This document shows positions 23,281 through 35,050 of a stretch of DNA of 64,000 nt, piece after piece. How positions within the stretch are numbered: the first letter of the stretch is position 1; each line of letters opens with the position of its first letter. The position numbers and the translations under genes were made by a program. The notes under the pieces were generated by a model. That model was not told the origin of the DNA and did not search any database. It saw only the letters and a program-made list of their open reading frames with translations. The stretch comes from Choristoneura fumiferana (taxonomy: Eukaryota > Arthropoda > Insecta > Lepidoptera > Tortricidae): the NCBI RefSeq assembly GCF_025370935.1, contig NC_133496.1, positions 8,773,042 through 8,837,041 on the forward strand, in the 5' to 3' direction.

Positions 23281-24679
23281 GCTCTTATGAAAAAATATTT
23301 TCGGTTCCATAACAAGACTTGACACGGAAACTTAATTACTTCAATGAGTATCACAGTATATTTAGGTTTATATCCATTTCAACACGTGTAGTCATCAAAA
23401 AAAAGTTATACACCTTTGCACGTGCTGCTTTGTTCATATGAATTGCAGGTACGCGCCGCGTGAGATTTATTTGTTATTCAACTTCAATTCGGTCTTGTCT
23501 ATAATCATTACTTTCAAACAAAATGTTATCTAATTTACTTGTGCAAGCAGTAAAACGATTTATTTCAACGTAAATTAAATAAAATAATTATTGTTTCAGA
23601 ATATGTAGCAAACTAATGTTAACTTTGAAATATGTACATGTATGTCGGGGATTTATAATACTCTTTAGCCTGGTTAGGAGATATTTTTATAATAAAATAG
23701 AATTAAATATGCACCTAGTATTTGAACCCACTAATACTTTATGCAACTGGCTACCCTCTGATATCTTAACAGCTTCACGGTCTTCATATACCTATTGCTT
23801 TTTTGAAGTAAGTACCCCATTGTGATATGGATTTTTTTCTTCACATTCTTGCTGCTAAAACAAGGACATTCAATCACGTCCAGCTAAAAAAAAGTCATGT
23901 ACTATAAGACTCTTGATCCCACATTAATTCTATGAATCAATTGTGACTCCTTGGACAGGTAAGTTCTTATTTCTATCACGTGCCAAATGCACCTCAGTCG
24001 GTAATTTACGAGGTGCTAAGTAATTGCCAGTCAAAACATCCGGTTTAACTCCCAAATAAAGGTCCGGAATATTCAGCATGTAAATTTAACGAGATCAGAT
24101 TGAATTATGCAGTGCCGCAAGGTCTACATAGATTGGAGCGTTAGAAGGGTTGATATGAAGAACTATAAAAGATTGATGAAGCCCGTTTTGACATTGTAAA
24201 ATCGGATTTTAGTTATGATCTGTTTGTTGAAATTTCGGGATTTCGGTTCCCCTCTCTTAGACCGAAAAATTTTCAACCTAATTTCAAAAGCCCTAATTTT
24301 ATAAGCCCTTAAATCACAAGGCCGAATTTTTATTGGTCCTATTGGTAGCTTTGCTCGGGAGCAGTCTCAGCCTTAACCTTAGCATTGCCTTGTAAACCAA
24401 ACCTGTCCGAGTCGTTTCTGCTCAGAAAGGTCTTGCTCGCTTGCTTCGCTCGCTCGCCCGCTACGTGCAATTCCGTACCTTAGCGTACCGTTGGTTCGGT
24501 TATTTAAGGCGTAAGATAATAGGAATTATGAACATTATAGATACTATAATATGATTAGGAAAGAACTTAGGTTCAGCAAATAATTAGGTTAGGTATACAA
24601 TTTCGGTCATGATAATATTAGAGCTAATGAAAATTATGTCTAATTTTGGTATCTACCAAGCTTGAGCAGCAGTTTGATA
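23281..24679. other. No gene recognised
   Basis: Includes a CGCTCGCTCGCCCGC stretch near 24450 reminiscent of other lepidopteran repeats. Nothing further. Confidence 0.5.
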
Positions 24680-24895
24680 TATTTACGTTAATCCGGTGAA
24701 AATACAATAATCAGTGAAATTCTGGTGGTCCGGCCAGAAATATTATTTCAGTGCCAAAGTTCAAGTGGGTGCTATTAAGGAGTTCCTGGCCGTGACTATT
24801 AAGTTGGAAAGTATTCAAGTGCAGTCAACAAAAAGTGCAGCTAGTAAAAAAAGCTTGAAACAAAAATGTGTTTTTTATCAATCAATCAATTTTTA
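24680..24895 (+). repeat. Dispersed repeat AATACAATRATC...AAAAAGCTTGAA
   Basis: GGTGAAAATACAATAATCAG, ATTCTGGTGGTCCGGCCAGA, GCAGTCAACAAAAAGTGCAG, AAAAAGCTTGAAACAAAAAT. Sibling in Prx3 intron 5. Confidence 0.6.
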
Positions 24896-25773
24896 GAAAA
24901 AATATAGCTCCATCGAAACTATCGATGATTCCGCCAATGTCGAGGTTGAAAAAGATTTTTTTATCAAAAAGTAAGTATTTAGTTTTAGTTTGACATCCGA
25001 TTTCAAATGTCATTTCCCTCTATCTAAAATTAGTTACAGTCTATGGGACCTCTCAGAAAACGTAATAAACGGTAGCAGTTCCAAGGAAACGAAATAACAA
25101 ACGGGAACTGAATTGATCCTTATTTGAGGCCGTCCCCCAATTAAAGTGGGAAGCTCGAAGACTCTAAAAAAGGCGAAAAACAAATAACGAAAGTAATCTT
25201 CTATTATTAAACTCCCTTTTTACTTCAAGATGCGGGCAAATAAAATTCTCATTAACAAAAAATGATTTCGCAAAGCAAATAATTGCCCGAGCTCGGGATT
25301 GCCAAGTGTTTGTCTTGTATTTGTTTGCTGAGCAAACGCGTATTTAAAGTTAATTTGAGAGGCTTATGACTTTTTGAACTGTCGCATCGGTTACAGATGA
25401 AAAGATAATATTTATGTTTGGAGCGAAGTTTGGTAGCTAGAGAAAAATTGCAGCGGTTGAAAGACAGTAGATTATAATTAACGTATGCGTAACGAATATT
25501 TCGCATCTCTATTGCAACAATCAATCTATTGTGTTTTTATTATTTTCTTTTGTACAATAAAGAGTTCACATACATACATACCATACAATGTCGTAAATGC
25601 ATTTATTTTTCCAAAAATGACTTATTTATGCGAAACACTGCGATATTAATATCGTTGTTGCAATAGAGGTGCGATTTAAGTTATAGTTACTTCAATTCAA
25701 TGAATTGCTTTAAATATTATGTAGGTTTTAGTAGAGAGTAGGTACAATCGTGACAGTTCCTTTTAAATGTGAT
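24896..25773. other. No gene recognised
   Basis: Only the short family D fragment at 25545. Confidence 0.55.
25545..25585 (-). repeat. Family D 3' fragment
   Basis: TTTTGTACAATAAAGAGTTC followed by ACATACATACATACC. Confidence 0.55.
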
Positions 25774-25932
25774 ACTTGGGTAGTTTTTTACTAGCGTCTC
25801 AACCGCTATCAGTCTCCTATCACAGATATTGAAGAAATGAGCGTAACCAAGCGGATTTTTTTTAAAACAAAACAAAGTATATATGCGACAGGAGACTGAT
25901 AGCAGTTAAAACGCTAGTAGAACTACCCAAGT
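25774..25932. mobile_element. Palindromic MITE, ACTTGGGTAGTT ends
   Basis: About 159 bp. Left arm ACTTGGGTAGTT...ACTAGCGTCTCAACCGCTATCAGTCTCCT; right arm is the inverted match ending AGAACTACCCAAGT. Confidence 0.8.
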
Positions 25933-26499
25933 AATTTTTCTAGCTTATTTAGAATGTAAATTAAGTCGATGATAAATATAATGATAACAATGTTGGAAAT
26001 TGGATCAAAAGAAATAATTTACTCAATCCATTTCCAATGTATCTGCATATTATGTAATAGTACGTACTAGATTTTTAATGAAAAGATCACTATTTAGTCA
26101 CAGCAAAAAATATTAGGTATAGTAAAAACGTAATCAGTTTTTCTCATCGCTAGTTTTATTCTTAAAGCATTTATTCTATTTTATCTTTACCGAGAATCAC
26201 GTCTGTAATTAAAAGGTCCTTTGAAAAAAAGCGCTTTAAAAGTAATTTATGTAAGGAAAGTATCAAACGGAATGTCTGACTAAAACGGGTTCCGTTTCTA
26301 TTTCCTAGCTTGCTAGCCAGGCTAAAATGTTTCTTTGAGAGATTGCAACTCGGAATAAATCATGAACTTTTTTAGTCGGACGTACAGAAATAAGTAGCAT
26401 TTTAAATCGTACGTGGTTGCAACCCAAAAGAAACTGTAAAAATAAAACTTCTATTTTTTTCTTTTAGTTTCTTTTAACTGACCAGTGAAATTATCTAAA

Positions 26500-26640
26500 G
26501 CCGAGTTTAAACTTGCAAGAAAAATCGTGCAAGTTGCATTATATTGCAGCGCTCGATTGACCACTACAAACTCGTTGGCTATACGGTCTCGCAATGTAAT
26601 GTAACTTGCACGATTATTCTTGCAAGTCTAAACTCGGCTT
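26500..26640. mobile_element. Palindromic MITE, AGCCGAGTTTAAACTTGCA family
   Basis: Ends AGCCGAGTTTAAACTTGCA and the complement, about 140 bp, flanked by TAA-like bases on both sides (palindromic, so the exact edge is uncertain). Confidence 0.8.
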
Positions 26641-26960
26641 AAGGACCTGACTGTAAGTGTACAGTAGAGCAAAACTGAATCATGTACAGTCAAGGGCAAA
26701 GATATCGACACGGCCAAAATTGCAAAAATATGTATACACGGTCTTAATGTTAAGTGCATAAAGTCGCGTATACATATTTTTGTAGCTTAAGCCGTGTCGA
26801 TATCTTTGCCCTTGACTGTACCAGAGTGGAACCTATTGATAATCAATTTCGCTATGATGTCTTTGGCAGGATCGGATGTCATCATGACATTAGTAGCACA
26901 AAGATTCCACCCTTGTATGTGATTCAGTTTGTTCGATTGTACGAGAGGCCGAAAACGTAG
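26640..26960. mobile_element. Short dispersed element (TTCGCTATGA/GACATTAGTAGCACAAAG family) carrying a TA-flanked insertion
   Basis: Segment 26821-26945 (AATCAATTTCGCTATGATG, CATGACATTAGTAGCACAAAG, GATTCAGTTTGTTCGA) matches 28183-28310 in reverse and 43858-43985. An element at 26687-26818 sits inside its left part. Confidence 0.65.
26687..26818. mobile_element. Palindromic MITE, CAGTCAAGGGCAAAGATATC ends, TA flanks
   Basis: Nearly perfect inverted termini (CAGTCAAGGGCAAAGATATC and complement) flanked by TA (26685-26686, 26819-26820). A TA duplication and CAGT start fit a Tc1/mariner-driven MITE, by inference. Confidence 0.85.
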
Positions 26961-26973
26961 CCACACTGGTTCA

Positions 26974-27084
26974 GTAGGTATAGGTAGAGTCATTCACGAT
27001 GACGCGTGCCGTGGTTCTTATTACAATGTCATTAACGTCTAATTTTGAGAAAATCACGCGCCTTCGTGGATGGCATTAGGTATA
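26974..27084 (-). mobile_element. Short element GTGCCATCCACGAAGACGCG family
   Basis: About 105 bp; GAGTCATTCACGATGACGCG on the left and GCGCCTTCGTGGATGGCATT on the right, imperfect inverted ends. Siblings at 40534 and 61322. Confidence 0.7.
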
Positions 27085-27126
27085 AAGGCTTGTTCACTCT
27101 AACCTCATTTGTCAATTTTTTATTTA

Positions 27127-27186
27127 ATGAACTAAAAGAATTTCTTTGCTCACCCGCGACCTAAATAGAAATTCTTTTAGTTCATA
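27127..27186. mobile_element. Small palindrome TGAACTAAAAGAATTTCT
   Basis: TGAACTAAAAGAATTTCT, spacer with CTCACCCGCGACC, AGAAATTCTTTTAGTTCA. The same start recurs at 63920. Confidence 0.7.
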
Positions 27187-27261
27187 GATATGGATCTCCG
27201 CAAATAACGCCTGATTCAATATTTTTTTATTTATTTCGTAAACTACTCGTAAAGCTTGACA

Positions 27262-27516
27262 ATAAATAATAAATAAATAAATAAATATCACGGGACAATT
27301 CACACCAATTGACCTAGTCCCAAAGTAAGCTTAGCAAAGCTTGTGTTATGGGTACTAAGCAACGGATAAATATAATTATATAGATATAGATACATACTTA
27401 AATACATATTAAACACCCAAGACCCGAGAACAAACATTCGTATTTTTCATACAAATATCTGCCCCGACACGGGAACAGGTAGTCAGGTTCTCTAACCACT
27501 AGGCCATCTGGTCGTC
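27262..27516 (-). mobile_element. tRNA-derived SINE, family A, box B deleted
   Basis: Inverse of the 18986 copy. Box A region intact (GGCCATCTGGTCGTC on the plus strand), but about 20 bases including box B are missing between CACGGGA and CAGGTAGTCAGG. Confidence 0.85.
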
Positions 27517-27640
27517 TAACAATGCATGTTATCTAACTGAAAAACCATTATTAAGCTGCCTTTACGTGTAACAGAGTTATAAAGGTTAGAAAAATAGGAT
27601 TAGACAGAGAAAGCCATACTTGCATGTGACTTCACTTTTT

Positions 27641-27862
27641 TTAACCCCAGATACAAAAAGAGGGGTTATGAGTTTGACACACGTGTCCGTCCATCCGTCT
27701 GTCTATGGCATCGTAGCTCTCAAACGGATGGACCTGTTTCGATACGGTTTTTTCACGTTAAAGTGAGTTTATTTGCAGTGGTTCTTAGCTGTTTAATGAA
27801 AATCGGTACATCCGTTTTTGAGATATGGAACTTTGAAATGACAATGTCAGAAGTTTTTACTT
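27641..27862 (-). repeat. Dispersed repeat ending ACACCCCTCTTTTGCGTCGG, reverse
   Basis: TTTAACCCCAGATACAAAAA, GCATCGTAGCTCTCAAACGG, GAAATGACAATGTCAGAAGT. Confidence 0.7.
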
Positions 27863-27882
27863 TTCTAAGTTGGTTGTTAGTT

Positions 27883-28148
27883 CAGTGTTTTTCAAGCTTT
27901 TCCATGACACGAACCCTTTAGTAATGAAGAAATATTTCGCAACCCCCTGCCTATTGCTTTAATTTTCATGTAAGTATTTTATTTTGTGACAAATTATATT
28001 CGTTAAAATTTTTCTTAATAAATATTTAAAAACTTATTGTTTCTTTTACTAAAGTAGGTTATCCCAGCAACTGATAGGGGCTTCGCGACCCCCTAAAGAG
28101 GCTTCGCGACCCCCCAGGGAGTCGCGACCCACACGTTTAAAAACACTG
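27883..28148. mobile_element. hAT-like MITE with 8-bp flanks
   Basis: Ends CAGTGTTTTTCAAGC and GTTTAAAAACACTG are the hAT/Charlie style. Flanks TGTTAGTT and CGTTAGGT match at 6 of 8 positions, as expected for an old 8-bp duplication. The interior has two GGCTTCGCGACCCCC words. Confidence 0.75.
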
Positions 28149-28182
28149 CGTTAGGTTATTGCGTCGGGGGCAAAATACGTAC

Positions 28183-28310
28183 AGTAGGAAACTGAATCAC
28201 GTGCCAGGTTGGAACCTTTGTGCTACCAATGTCATGTTAACATTCTACACATCTGCCAAAGAAGTCATAGCGAAATTGATTATGTAAAGGTTCTACTGTG
28301 CCGACAGGGC
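28183..28310 (-). mobile_element. Second copy of the TTCGCTATGA/GACATTAGTAGCACAAAG family
   Basis: The reverse complement reads AATCAATTTCGCTATGACTT, ACATGACATTGGTAGCAC and TGATTCAGTTTC, like 26821-26945. Confidence 0.65.
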
Positions 28311-28483
28311 TGGCGGCGGCAACCTCCTACCAGTATCACGCCCCTAGAACCCAGAGCGCACTTTGCAAATAATTAATCCTCTTATTATCACCCGTTCTGT
28401 CTTTCCGCGAAGCAGTTAATTATAAACATGTTTCTTATTTAAATACTTTAGGGAACCGTGAGTTTTGATAAGGGGTATAAGAC

Positions 28484-29758
28484 AGGCAAAATATCGCTAG
28501 ATTCGTTTTAGTAGCGTGAGGTTTTTGACGCTACGGTCTTGCTTGCAATGAGGGCTATCGCGTATGAGTTCGCCGCTAGAGGCGCTAGTGTAGCGTGAGG
28601 TCTCCGAAACGTCAAATCTCATAGTTTTTGGGTGAGCGTAGGGTTTAATTTTGTGAATATTTTGCAATACCTGAAATTAATTATGGCAAATATGCGTAAC
28701 GGGGCAATGGATGTTTGTGTTTTGAGACAGTTTTGTGTTTCGGAAATCTTTATCCTCCCTTTTTCCCGAACAAAACGGGACTACGAAACGCTGTGACATG
28801 CTCGATATTTTTATGGTACCTACGGTTTTAAGGTATTATTTATGATTTTAATGTAAATTTTGTTTTCACGCCCGTAATAACTAACCACTATTCGCTGGGT
28901 GCTAAGTACTAGGTGGGGGTAATGAAATCTATCGCAGCGCTAATAGTGGCCAAAAGTAGAAATAATGTAGGTTCTGTCATCTATCATACTTTACTTATAT
29001 TTCCTCATATGAAAGCAATTTGTGTAGACTTAACTGCCTAATTTTAGTAATAGATGTTTGTCTTCTTTAATTATTTGAACACTGTCCCTGTTCTGTTCTT
29101 AATTCCTCTACATCCCGGACATGTCCAGCAGATACCAAGAATTTTCCTTTTGAAACGGTTTGTGGTGTGGTTGAAAATTTATATTAATACACACAAAACC
29201 AACCGTCAAAATATTACGTATTTTGATCTGAAAACAATATTTAATTTATTACTAGCAATACAAGAACAATTATATGTGTTTACTATTATTTAAAGAAACC
29301 ATTAAAGTAGCTTTATCTTTTTGTTTTACAATAAAAGTACGGCTAAACATGAAGTAAACAAACCCTGACATAACCAAAATAAAACACACTTTTTGAATAA
29401 ATTTTACTTACCTCATTGAATTTTAATGACCAAAAATGAATTCACAGCCCTTTGTCCAACTAAATCACGGTATCACAGTAATTTTGTAATATAAATTATT
29501 GATTTTCGTCACAATGTCGCAATGAAATTTCAAAACGTCAGAACCTCAGAGCCGACAAACTTACGGACGCTATAGGTGGCGCCAATACCTACTTCAGGCA
29601 GGACCTTTGTCTACAGTGGCGCCAACCGTCGAGCGCGAAAACGATAGCCCTCATTGCCTCATTTAGTTATTAGCCAATTGCAAGCAAGACCGTTACGTCA
29701 AAAAAACTTTACGATACTGACGCCATCTAGCGATATTTCAGCTGTTTTTAGCCCTCAT
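28484..29758 (+). mobile_element. Compound cluster of GAGGGCTATCG-ended elements
   Basis: AATGAGGGCTATCG at 28547 and its inverse at 29641-29655 bound about 1.1 kb holding the shared core. Outside lie a further inverted pair (GACGCTACGGTCTTGCTTGC at 28528 versus GCAAGCAAGACCGTTACGTC at 29680) and another TAGCCCTCATT at 29748. This implies an element inserted in a relative. Confidence 0.65.
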
Positions 29759-30807
29759 TGCATGTTACATGAAACAAAATTACGAGTGACTGTACAAAAT
29801 GAAATGAAGCCATACAGTCCAATAGATTGACGTATAGTAAGCGGTTGTGGGCTCAAACCGAGACATTTACCTTTGCGGTAAAACTACGCTTTAAATTTAT
29901 AATTTTTAAAACCCTATTTAAAAACTGGTGCCGTGCCCAAGCTGACACGGATATTTAAAAAAAAACGATTGTTTTTTCATATTTTTTTAACGTCCTTATA
30001 AATAAATAAGTGCTGTGTAAATTATTGTGCCTTCGACCGCCTACTTAGGTCACTAACTTGCTGTTTATGAAATATGCATATAGATTTAGTAAATTGCAGT
30101 TCTTGACTACGCAGACCGCAGTCTGAAACTAACTACAGCGTAAGATTAACGAGCGAAGTTTGCAGCTCTGTGTTAGACTAATTAAGTGCCTAACACCACA
30201 ATTCAAACAACTAAATACCTGCTGTTTAAGCAGAAATTAGTCAACATCTTGAATTCAAATCTACGCCGTCTTGTTGTCAGATCAAAACATACGCCAGTTG
30301 TTGTCAATAAAGACCTACTCCAACTCCGCCAGCCTTTCAAGCTGCTGGTTCTAAAGGCAATGACACCGTTTTTTGGGGTTTCTGTAAATAGAAATTCATA
30401 ACAAATCAATTCCTGGCCCACCGGTTGATCGCAAAGCAAAAAATATAAATACTGAACTATGTAAATGGTAGATCGCCACAGGGTTTCGTCAGTAAACAGT
30501 AGATCTTGGGTCTAATCAAGTTAGCCACCTCTGCCCTAGACCTTGGATTGCCAAACTGCATCGCAATGGCCCGGAAAAAAGTCTTCCACAAAGATCGCAA
30601 CTTATCAGACCGTTTCTGTTCTGAATCATCATGAGTTGATCCGTTTAAATTTTGTAATTTTCCAAATAATTGACTTAGGAGAGCTAAAGTAATACTATGA
30701 CATTAGATTTCAAGTTTTCAATTTTTACACAACGCAAAATGGTGTGACGAACTCTTTGATCTTGCTTGATTCAGCTATTAAGTTGCCCACCACTTGCACG
30801 TTCAGTA
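29759..30807. other. No gene recognised
   Basis: Overlapping frames at 30186-30439 on both strands have no family resemblance. Confidence 0.55.
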
Positions 30808-30942
30808 CCACTACCATGAGTTTACAGTGACCGTACTCGATAGCGAGGGCGTAAATTATTTGTAGAGGCGCTGTACAATTCTCCATACAAATAATTTACG
30901 CCGTCGCTATCGAGTACGGTCACTGTAAACTCATGGTAGTGG
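30808..30942. mobile_element. Near-perfect palindromic MITE, TA flanks
   Basis: About 135 bp. Arms of about 57 bp (CCACTACCATGAGTTTACAG, TGACCGTACTCGATAGCGA) match almost base for base. TA at 30806-30807 and 30943-30944. High arm identity suggests a young copy. Confidence 0.85.
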
Positions 30943-32427
30943 TACAGAGCAAAGTTTACAAGAAGTGACGGCTAGTTTTTCTGACACGCTCGACATAGGT
31001 TTACCTTTACCTTTGACATGGTTACCGTTTGCCCGTTCCCACTTTATCGAGCCAATTCGCTTTCCTATGTCGGTGTCTACGTATTTCCTCATTTCTTCAG
31101 TCTGATTACATACCATGTGCGAACTGCTTGCACGTTTGACCGTTTTAGTAGAAAAAAAATCCCTTATTCTTCGCTCACGAACAGTTTCGATATACAATTT
31201 AAAAAAGAAAACTCCCGTTAGCGATAACTTTCTGCATCGCAAAACTCTGCTCCATATAGCGTTCTTTAATAGCTCTCGGCAGTAAATATGAAAGTTTACT
31301 GCCAGTTATGGCCCCGGGCACTGGAGGGAAGTTAGGTTTTAATCTATAATAGCAGCGAGTTGGTAATTAAATCCAACTAGACGGCGATGGCACCTAGGCG
31401 GTAGTGGTAATTGAAGTATCGACGTCTCGATAAATAAGATAAAATAAGATCATTTTATTTGCGTAAACAAAAGTAAAACTGATGCTACAATGTAGCAGGT
31501 GATGCAGTAGGTTTTTTTCACAAGTTTTATAAGTTTCATTAATATCACTTTTGATAGGTTTAGGAAGTAGGTTTTTGTTTTGAAGATTCATGATAGTGTA
31601 GCATTGTATGGAATTGTTATTATTTTTATGAAATGGACATTAATATCACTTTTGTCATATTAATAAGTTTTTGTTTTGTAGATTCAGGGTAGTATTATTG
31701 TATGAAATTCTTTTATTTTTCATTTGCATTTGCACTTTTACTGCAATAAGCAATTTGTACGCCGCAAGGCAAAACATGTAGGACTTCTTTTCTTTTTTAT
31801 GTGTACCAACTGTATTTAACTATTACTCATGTTCAAGCAAATAATTTTTATCTTTATCTTTATCTTTATTCTTGTTTTGGACATACGTGCACAGTTTATT
31901 TCTACACGCACGTCTTTGCGATGTAGTGGTCGTATTTTTAAAATAGATGTTTTTTTACAAAATAATATAATAAGTATTAGTGGTCACATTTAACGGAATT
32001 TCAATAAGAAAGGAACTGAGAACAGTTCGACTTTATCTAGCGCACACAAAAACATATTTTGATTTTTTTGTGTAGTACCTAGCGCATCTTAATTATTTTC
32101 AGTAAATCTACATACCCCCCACCAGCTGCCCCCCCCCTTGAGGTTCTTAAAAAGTTGCCGTAATATGGCAACTTTACATCTTATGTAGAGCAACCAAACC
32201 AAAGTCATAGTAAGTGTTTGACTTGATTTGCTTGATCGATCATTCCCGTACGTCGAAACCGAAACTCAAATGAATTCACCAATACTTACATCATCATCAT
32301 TTTCTCATTCTCCATTATCAACTTGCCCCCCACTGGGCCATTGGCTGGCGACACCCTTGCGAGTATGTCGATAACTCGGATAAATTATAAACAGTGGCGA
32401 GGGCATCAATCCCGTTTCGCGATGGTA
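30943..32427. other. No gene recognised
   Basis: Contains the 31538 tandem duplication, a short hairpin (GGCAGTAAA...TTTACTGCC, about 31280-31305) and a TTTATC run near 31850. Confidence 0.5.
31538..31725. repeat. Diverged tandem duplication, about 95 bp
   Basis: ATTAATATCACTTTTG followed by GTTTTTGTTTTG(A/T)AGATTCA occurs at about 31538 and 31639. Confidence 0.6.
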
Positions 32428-32558
32428 CAGTCACCAGCACCAATATCTGACACAACAAGCGTGCGTAAATATCTGATACGACTCTATTTCTAGGGCCGGA
32501 AGGACGTGTCAGAAATTTTTGCACGCTCCGCTGTGGCAGATATTAATGCTGGTGACTG
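32428..32558. mobile_element. Palindromic MITE, CAGTCACCAGCA ends, TA flanks
   Basis: Ends CAGTCACCAGCACCAATATC and inverted GATATTAATGCTGGTGACTG, flanked by TA (32426-32427, 32559-32560). Same end style as 26687-26818 but a different interior; Tc1/mariner-type by inference. Confidence 0.85.
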
Positions 32559-32940
32559 TACAATGTGACATAATATTTTTTGCTTTCGACAACTCACCAC
32601 TTAGGTACATCTACCGGTTTCCAGCAATTCTCACGAGGTCTGTTAGGAATCTATGAAATGCTCTTAGAACTATCACACACCGACATCTTTGGCCATTAGC
32701 AATATTTTATGATCTCGCTGCGCAGTTTCAATAAAAAATATTAAAAATCACTCATCGATCAGTTTCATTCCCTCGGAATAACCAATTAAAGTTCAAGGCG
32801 TGGTAAAAACTCAAAGGAATTAATGAGCGGAGTCGATACCGGGTCTAGTAGGGCTGGGATTAAACGACGAGACTGAATTGGTCGCAACAAAACGTAACTA
32901 ACAGTAGTTACGTTTGTGGCAACTGTTTTTTGCAGATTTC

Positions 32941-33200
32941 ATCATCATCATCATCATCATTATCCAAAAGCCTCGTCTTAGATTGAAAGGGCTTGGGCCA
33001 TAGTGCCCAAGCGGGCTCAGTGCGTATTGGAAACTTCGCACGCACCATGGAATTGCTTCGCAGGTTGTGCAGGTTTCCTCACAATGTTTTCCTTCACCGT
33101 AAAGTCCGTGGCAAAATGAATTTCGAAAAACTCAGAGGTGCGAGCCGAGGTTTGAGCCCACGATCCTCTGCTTGAGAGGATGGCCTCTCAACAGACGTAT
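32941..33200 (-). mobile_element. SINE family B, minus
   Basis: Starts with (ATC)n on the plus strand (the SINE tail) and ends at the head CGATCCTCTGCTTGAGAGGA. Nearly full length but the GACGTATATAGGC block is lost. Confidence 0.85.
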
Positions 33201-33695
33201 GGACGTCAAACCAGATTTTTTTGACAGTTAAGTTTTTGGCCATTTTTAAAAACAAGTAATCAAAAGCAAGGATATAGCGTCTCTGGCCCTTAAGGCGACT
33301 CAACCCCCACAAAAAAAAACCTGCTGAAATAATTCCATCCATCCCAGCCTATATACGTCCCACTACTTATTCTAAAATAATTTGCAAACATCCTCTATAG
33401 AGGATGAGACGAAAATAACATTAATGGCGAATCAAAACCTCTGCTCTCTTTATACGCTGTAGCTGAATACTGCAAGCGACATCCCAATACAAGTTTAGAG
33501 TTTGTCTGTCGGCTGAGGCGGGTCGCCTCTCGACGTCGCTGGCGAACTCATTACACGACACTGCCGCCATTGACCCGGATATTAATACAAACAATAGACA
33601 CTGTAGCATACAATGACACCCATCAAAAACTTTCTATCCACTATAAGCTGTATAAATCTACAGAGTGCCATGCATCTAAAAATGGCCCTCGCCTT

Positions 33696-34003
33696 ATTAG
33701 GCTTCCAAACCCAAAGGGTAAAAACGGAAACCCTGTTAAGACTTCGCTGTCCGTCCGTCCTTCTGTCGCCAGGCTGTATCTCATGAACCGTGATAGTTAT
33801 ACAGCTGAAATTTTCACAGATTATGTATAACTGTGGCCGCTATAACAACAAACAATAAAAACAGAATAAAATAAATATTTAAGGGGCCCATACAACAAAA
33901 GTGATTTTTTTGCCGTTTCTTGCTAATGTCTAATAAATGTTGTATAGATAGCACGGAGCCCTTCGTGCGTGAGTCCGACTCGCACTTGGCCGGTTTTTGT
34001 CTA
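33696..34003 (+). repeat. Dispersed repeat GGCCAAGTGCGA family, other orientation
   Basis: CCAGGCTGTATCTCATGAAC, ATTATGTATAACTGTGGCCG, GAGTCCGACTCGCACTTGGC then CGGTTTTTG. Confidence 0.75.
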
Positions 34004-34180
34004 ACACACTTGGAATCACAATCGTTTTCATCACTTCTTTCTGTCACACGATACGATATAAGACGAGGTTAGGAAGGGGGGGGGCTAAAAATGGTCTAAA
34101 ATGGTGTTACTGTGGATGGCCTCTTAGCGTGATAGAGTAACAACCACACGCATAAACATGGATACATACACACACAGAGA

Positions 34181-34220
<40 letters not shown>
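34181..34220. repeat. (CA)n microsatellite
   Basis: Uninterrupted CA dinucleotides, about 19 units, the longest simple repeat in the window. Confidence 0.95.
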
Positions 34221-34223
<3 letters not shown>

Positions 34224-34573
34224 CACAAACTTTCGCGTTTACGTTTCGCGTTGCTAATTATTAGTTACAACAACGACGGCTACGGCGTAGCAGCTCTACG
34301 AAACCGTAGCGCTCTACGGTATCCAACGGTGCGCCATCAAAGTGCCAGCCACACCGTGAACCTTTTTGATAAGCTAAGCAAGGCAAAGGGAAAATATGCT
34401 GGTCACGTACTAAATAGCTATTTTGCGGAAAATATTTAGAATGTTTTCTTATAAATATAACGAGTCACCATATTAATTGCTTTTAACCGAGAATTAGGGT
34501 TGCCTGCAAAATTGACGTACCCTAACGAAGACTTCAAAACTCCAGATTTGAATTTAAATTGGATTTATAAATA

Positions 34574-34680
34574 TAACCAAAGCTTGTACTATGGGTACTA
34601 GGCATCGGAAAAACATACTTACATACTCGTATAAACATATAAATAAATACGAACTTAAATACATATAACATCCATGACAG
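34574..34680 (-). mobile_element. SINE family A fragment
   Basis: ACCAAAGCTTGTACTATGGG through ACTTAAATACATATAACATC; no tRNA head. Confidence 0.6.
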
Positions 34681-34915
34681 ACTATGAAGCGGATACCCTG
34701 AAGTTGAGTAGCTGTATTAGCTTGGCTATTAGCTGAAGTTGAGTACCTATATTATAATTATTATCAGGGGGCACGGCCGTGCTTTCGCCAAGTCGAGTAT
34801 GGTCATTACCATATTAGACTAAATGTAATTTTCAATGTATGCGATGTACCTAATACAAAATTGATAACACATTGATAAATGTTAATCTAAGAGATGTCGA
34901 ATAAATGTATAATAG

Positions 34916-35050
34916 TTATTTATGTGGCTGGTGCATAATGAGAGGCATTAAAGTACGAGTGTGGTTTTATGAAACGAGCCGAAGGCGAGTTTCATAATAA
35001 GATCACACGAGTGTTTTAATGCCTAATTATGTATAGCCGCATACATAAAT
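34916..35050. mobile_element. Palindromic element with GAGGCATTAAA/CGAGTGT arms
   Basis: TTATTTATGTGGCTGGTGCA then AGGCATTAAAGTACGAGTGT on the left; inverted TCACACGAGTGTTTTAATGC and GCCGCATACATAAA on the right, around GAAACGAGCCGAAGGCGAG. Confidence 0.7.

Noticed and set aside
33421..33609. Minus-strand frame with a signal-peptide-like start
   Set aside because: Short, unsupported, no splice sites or homology that I recognise.
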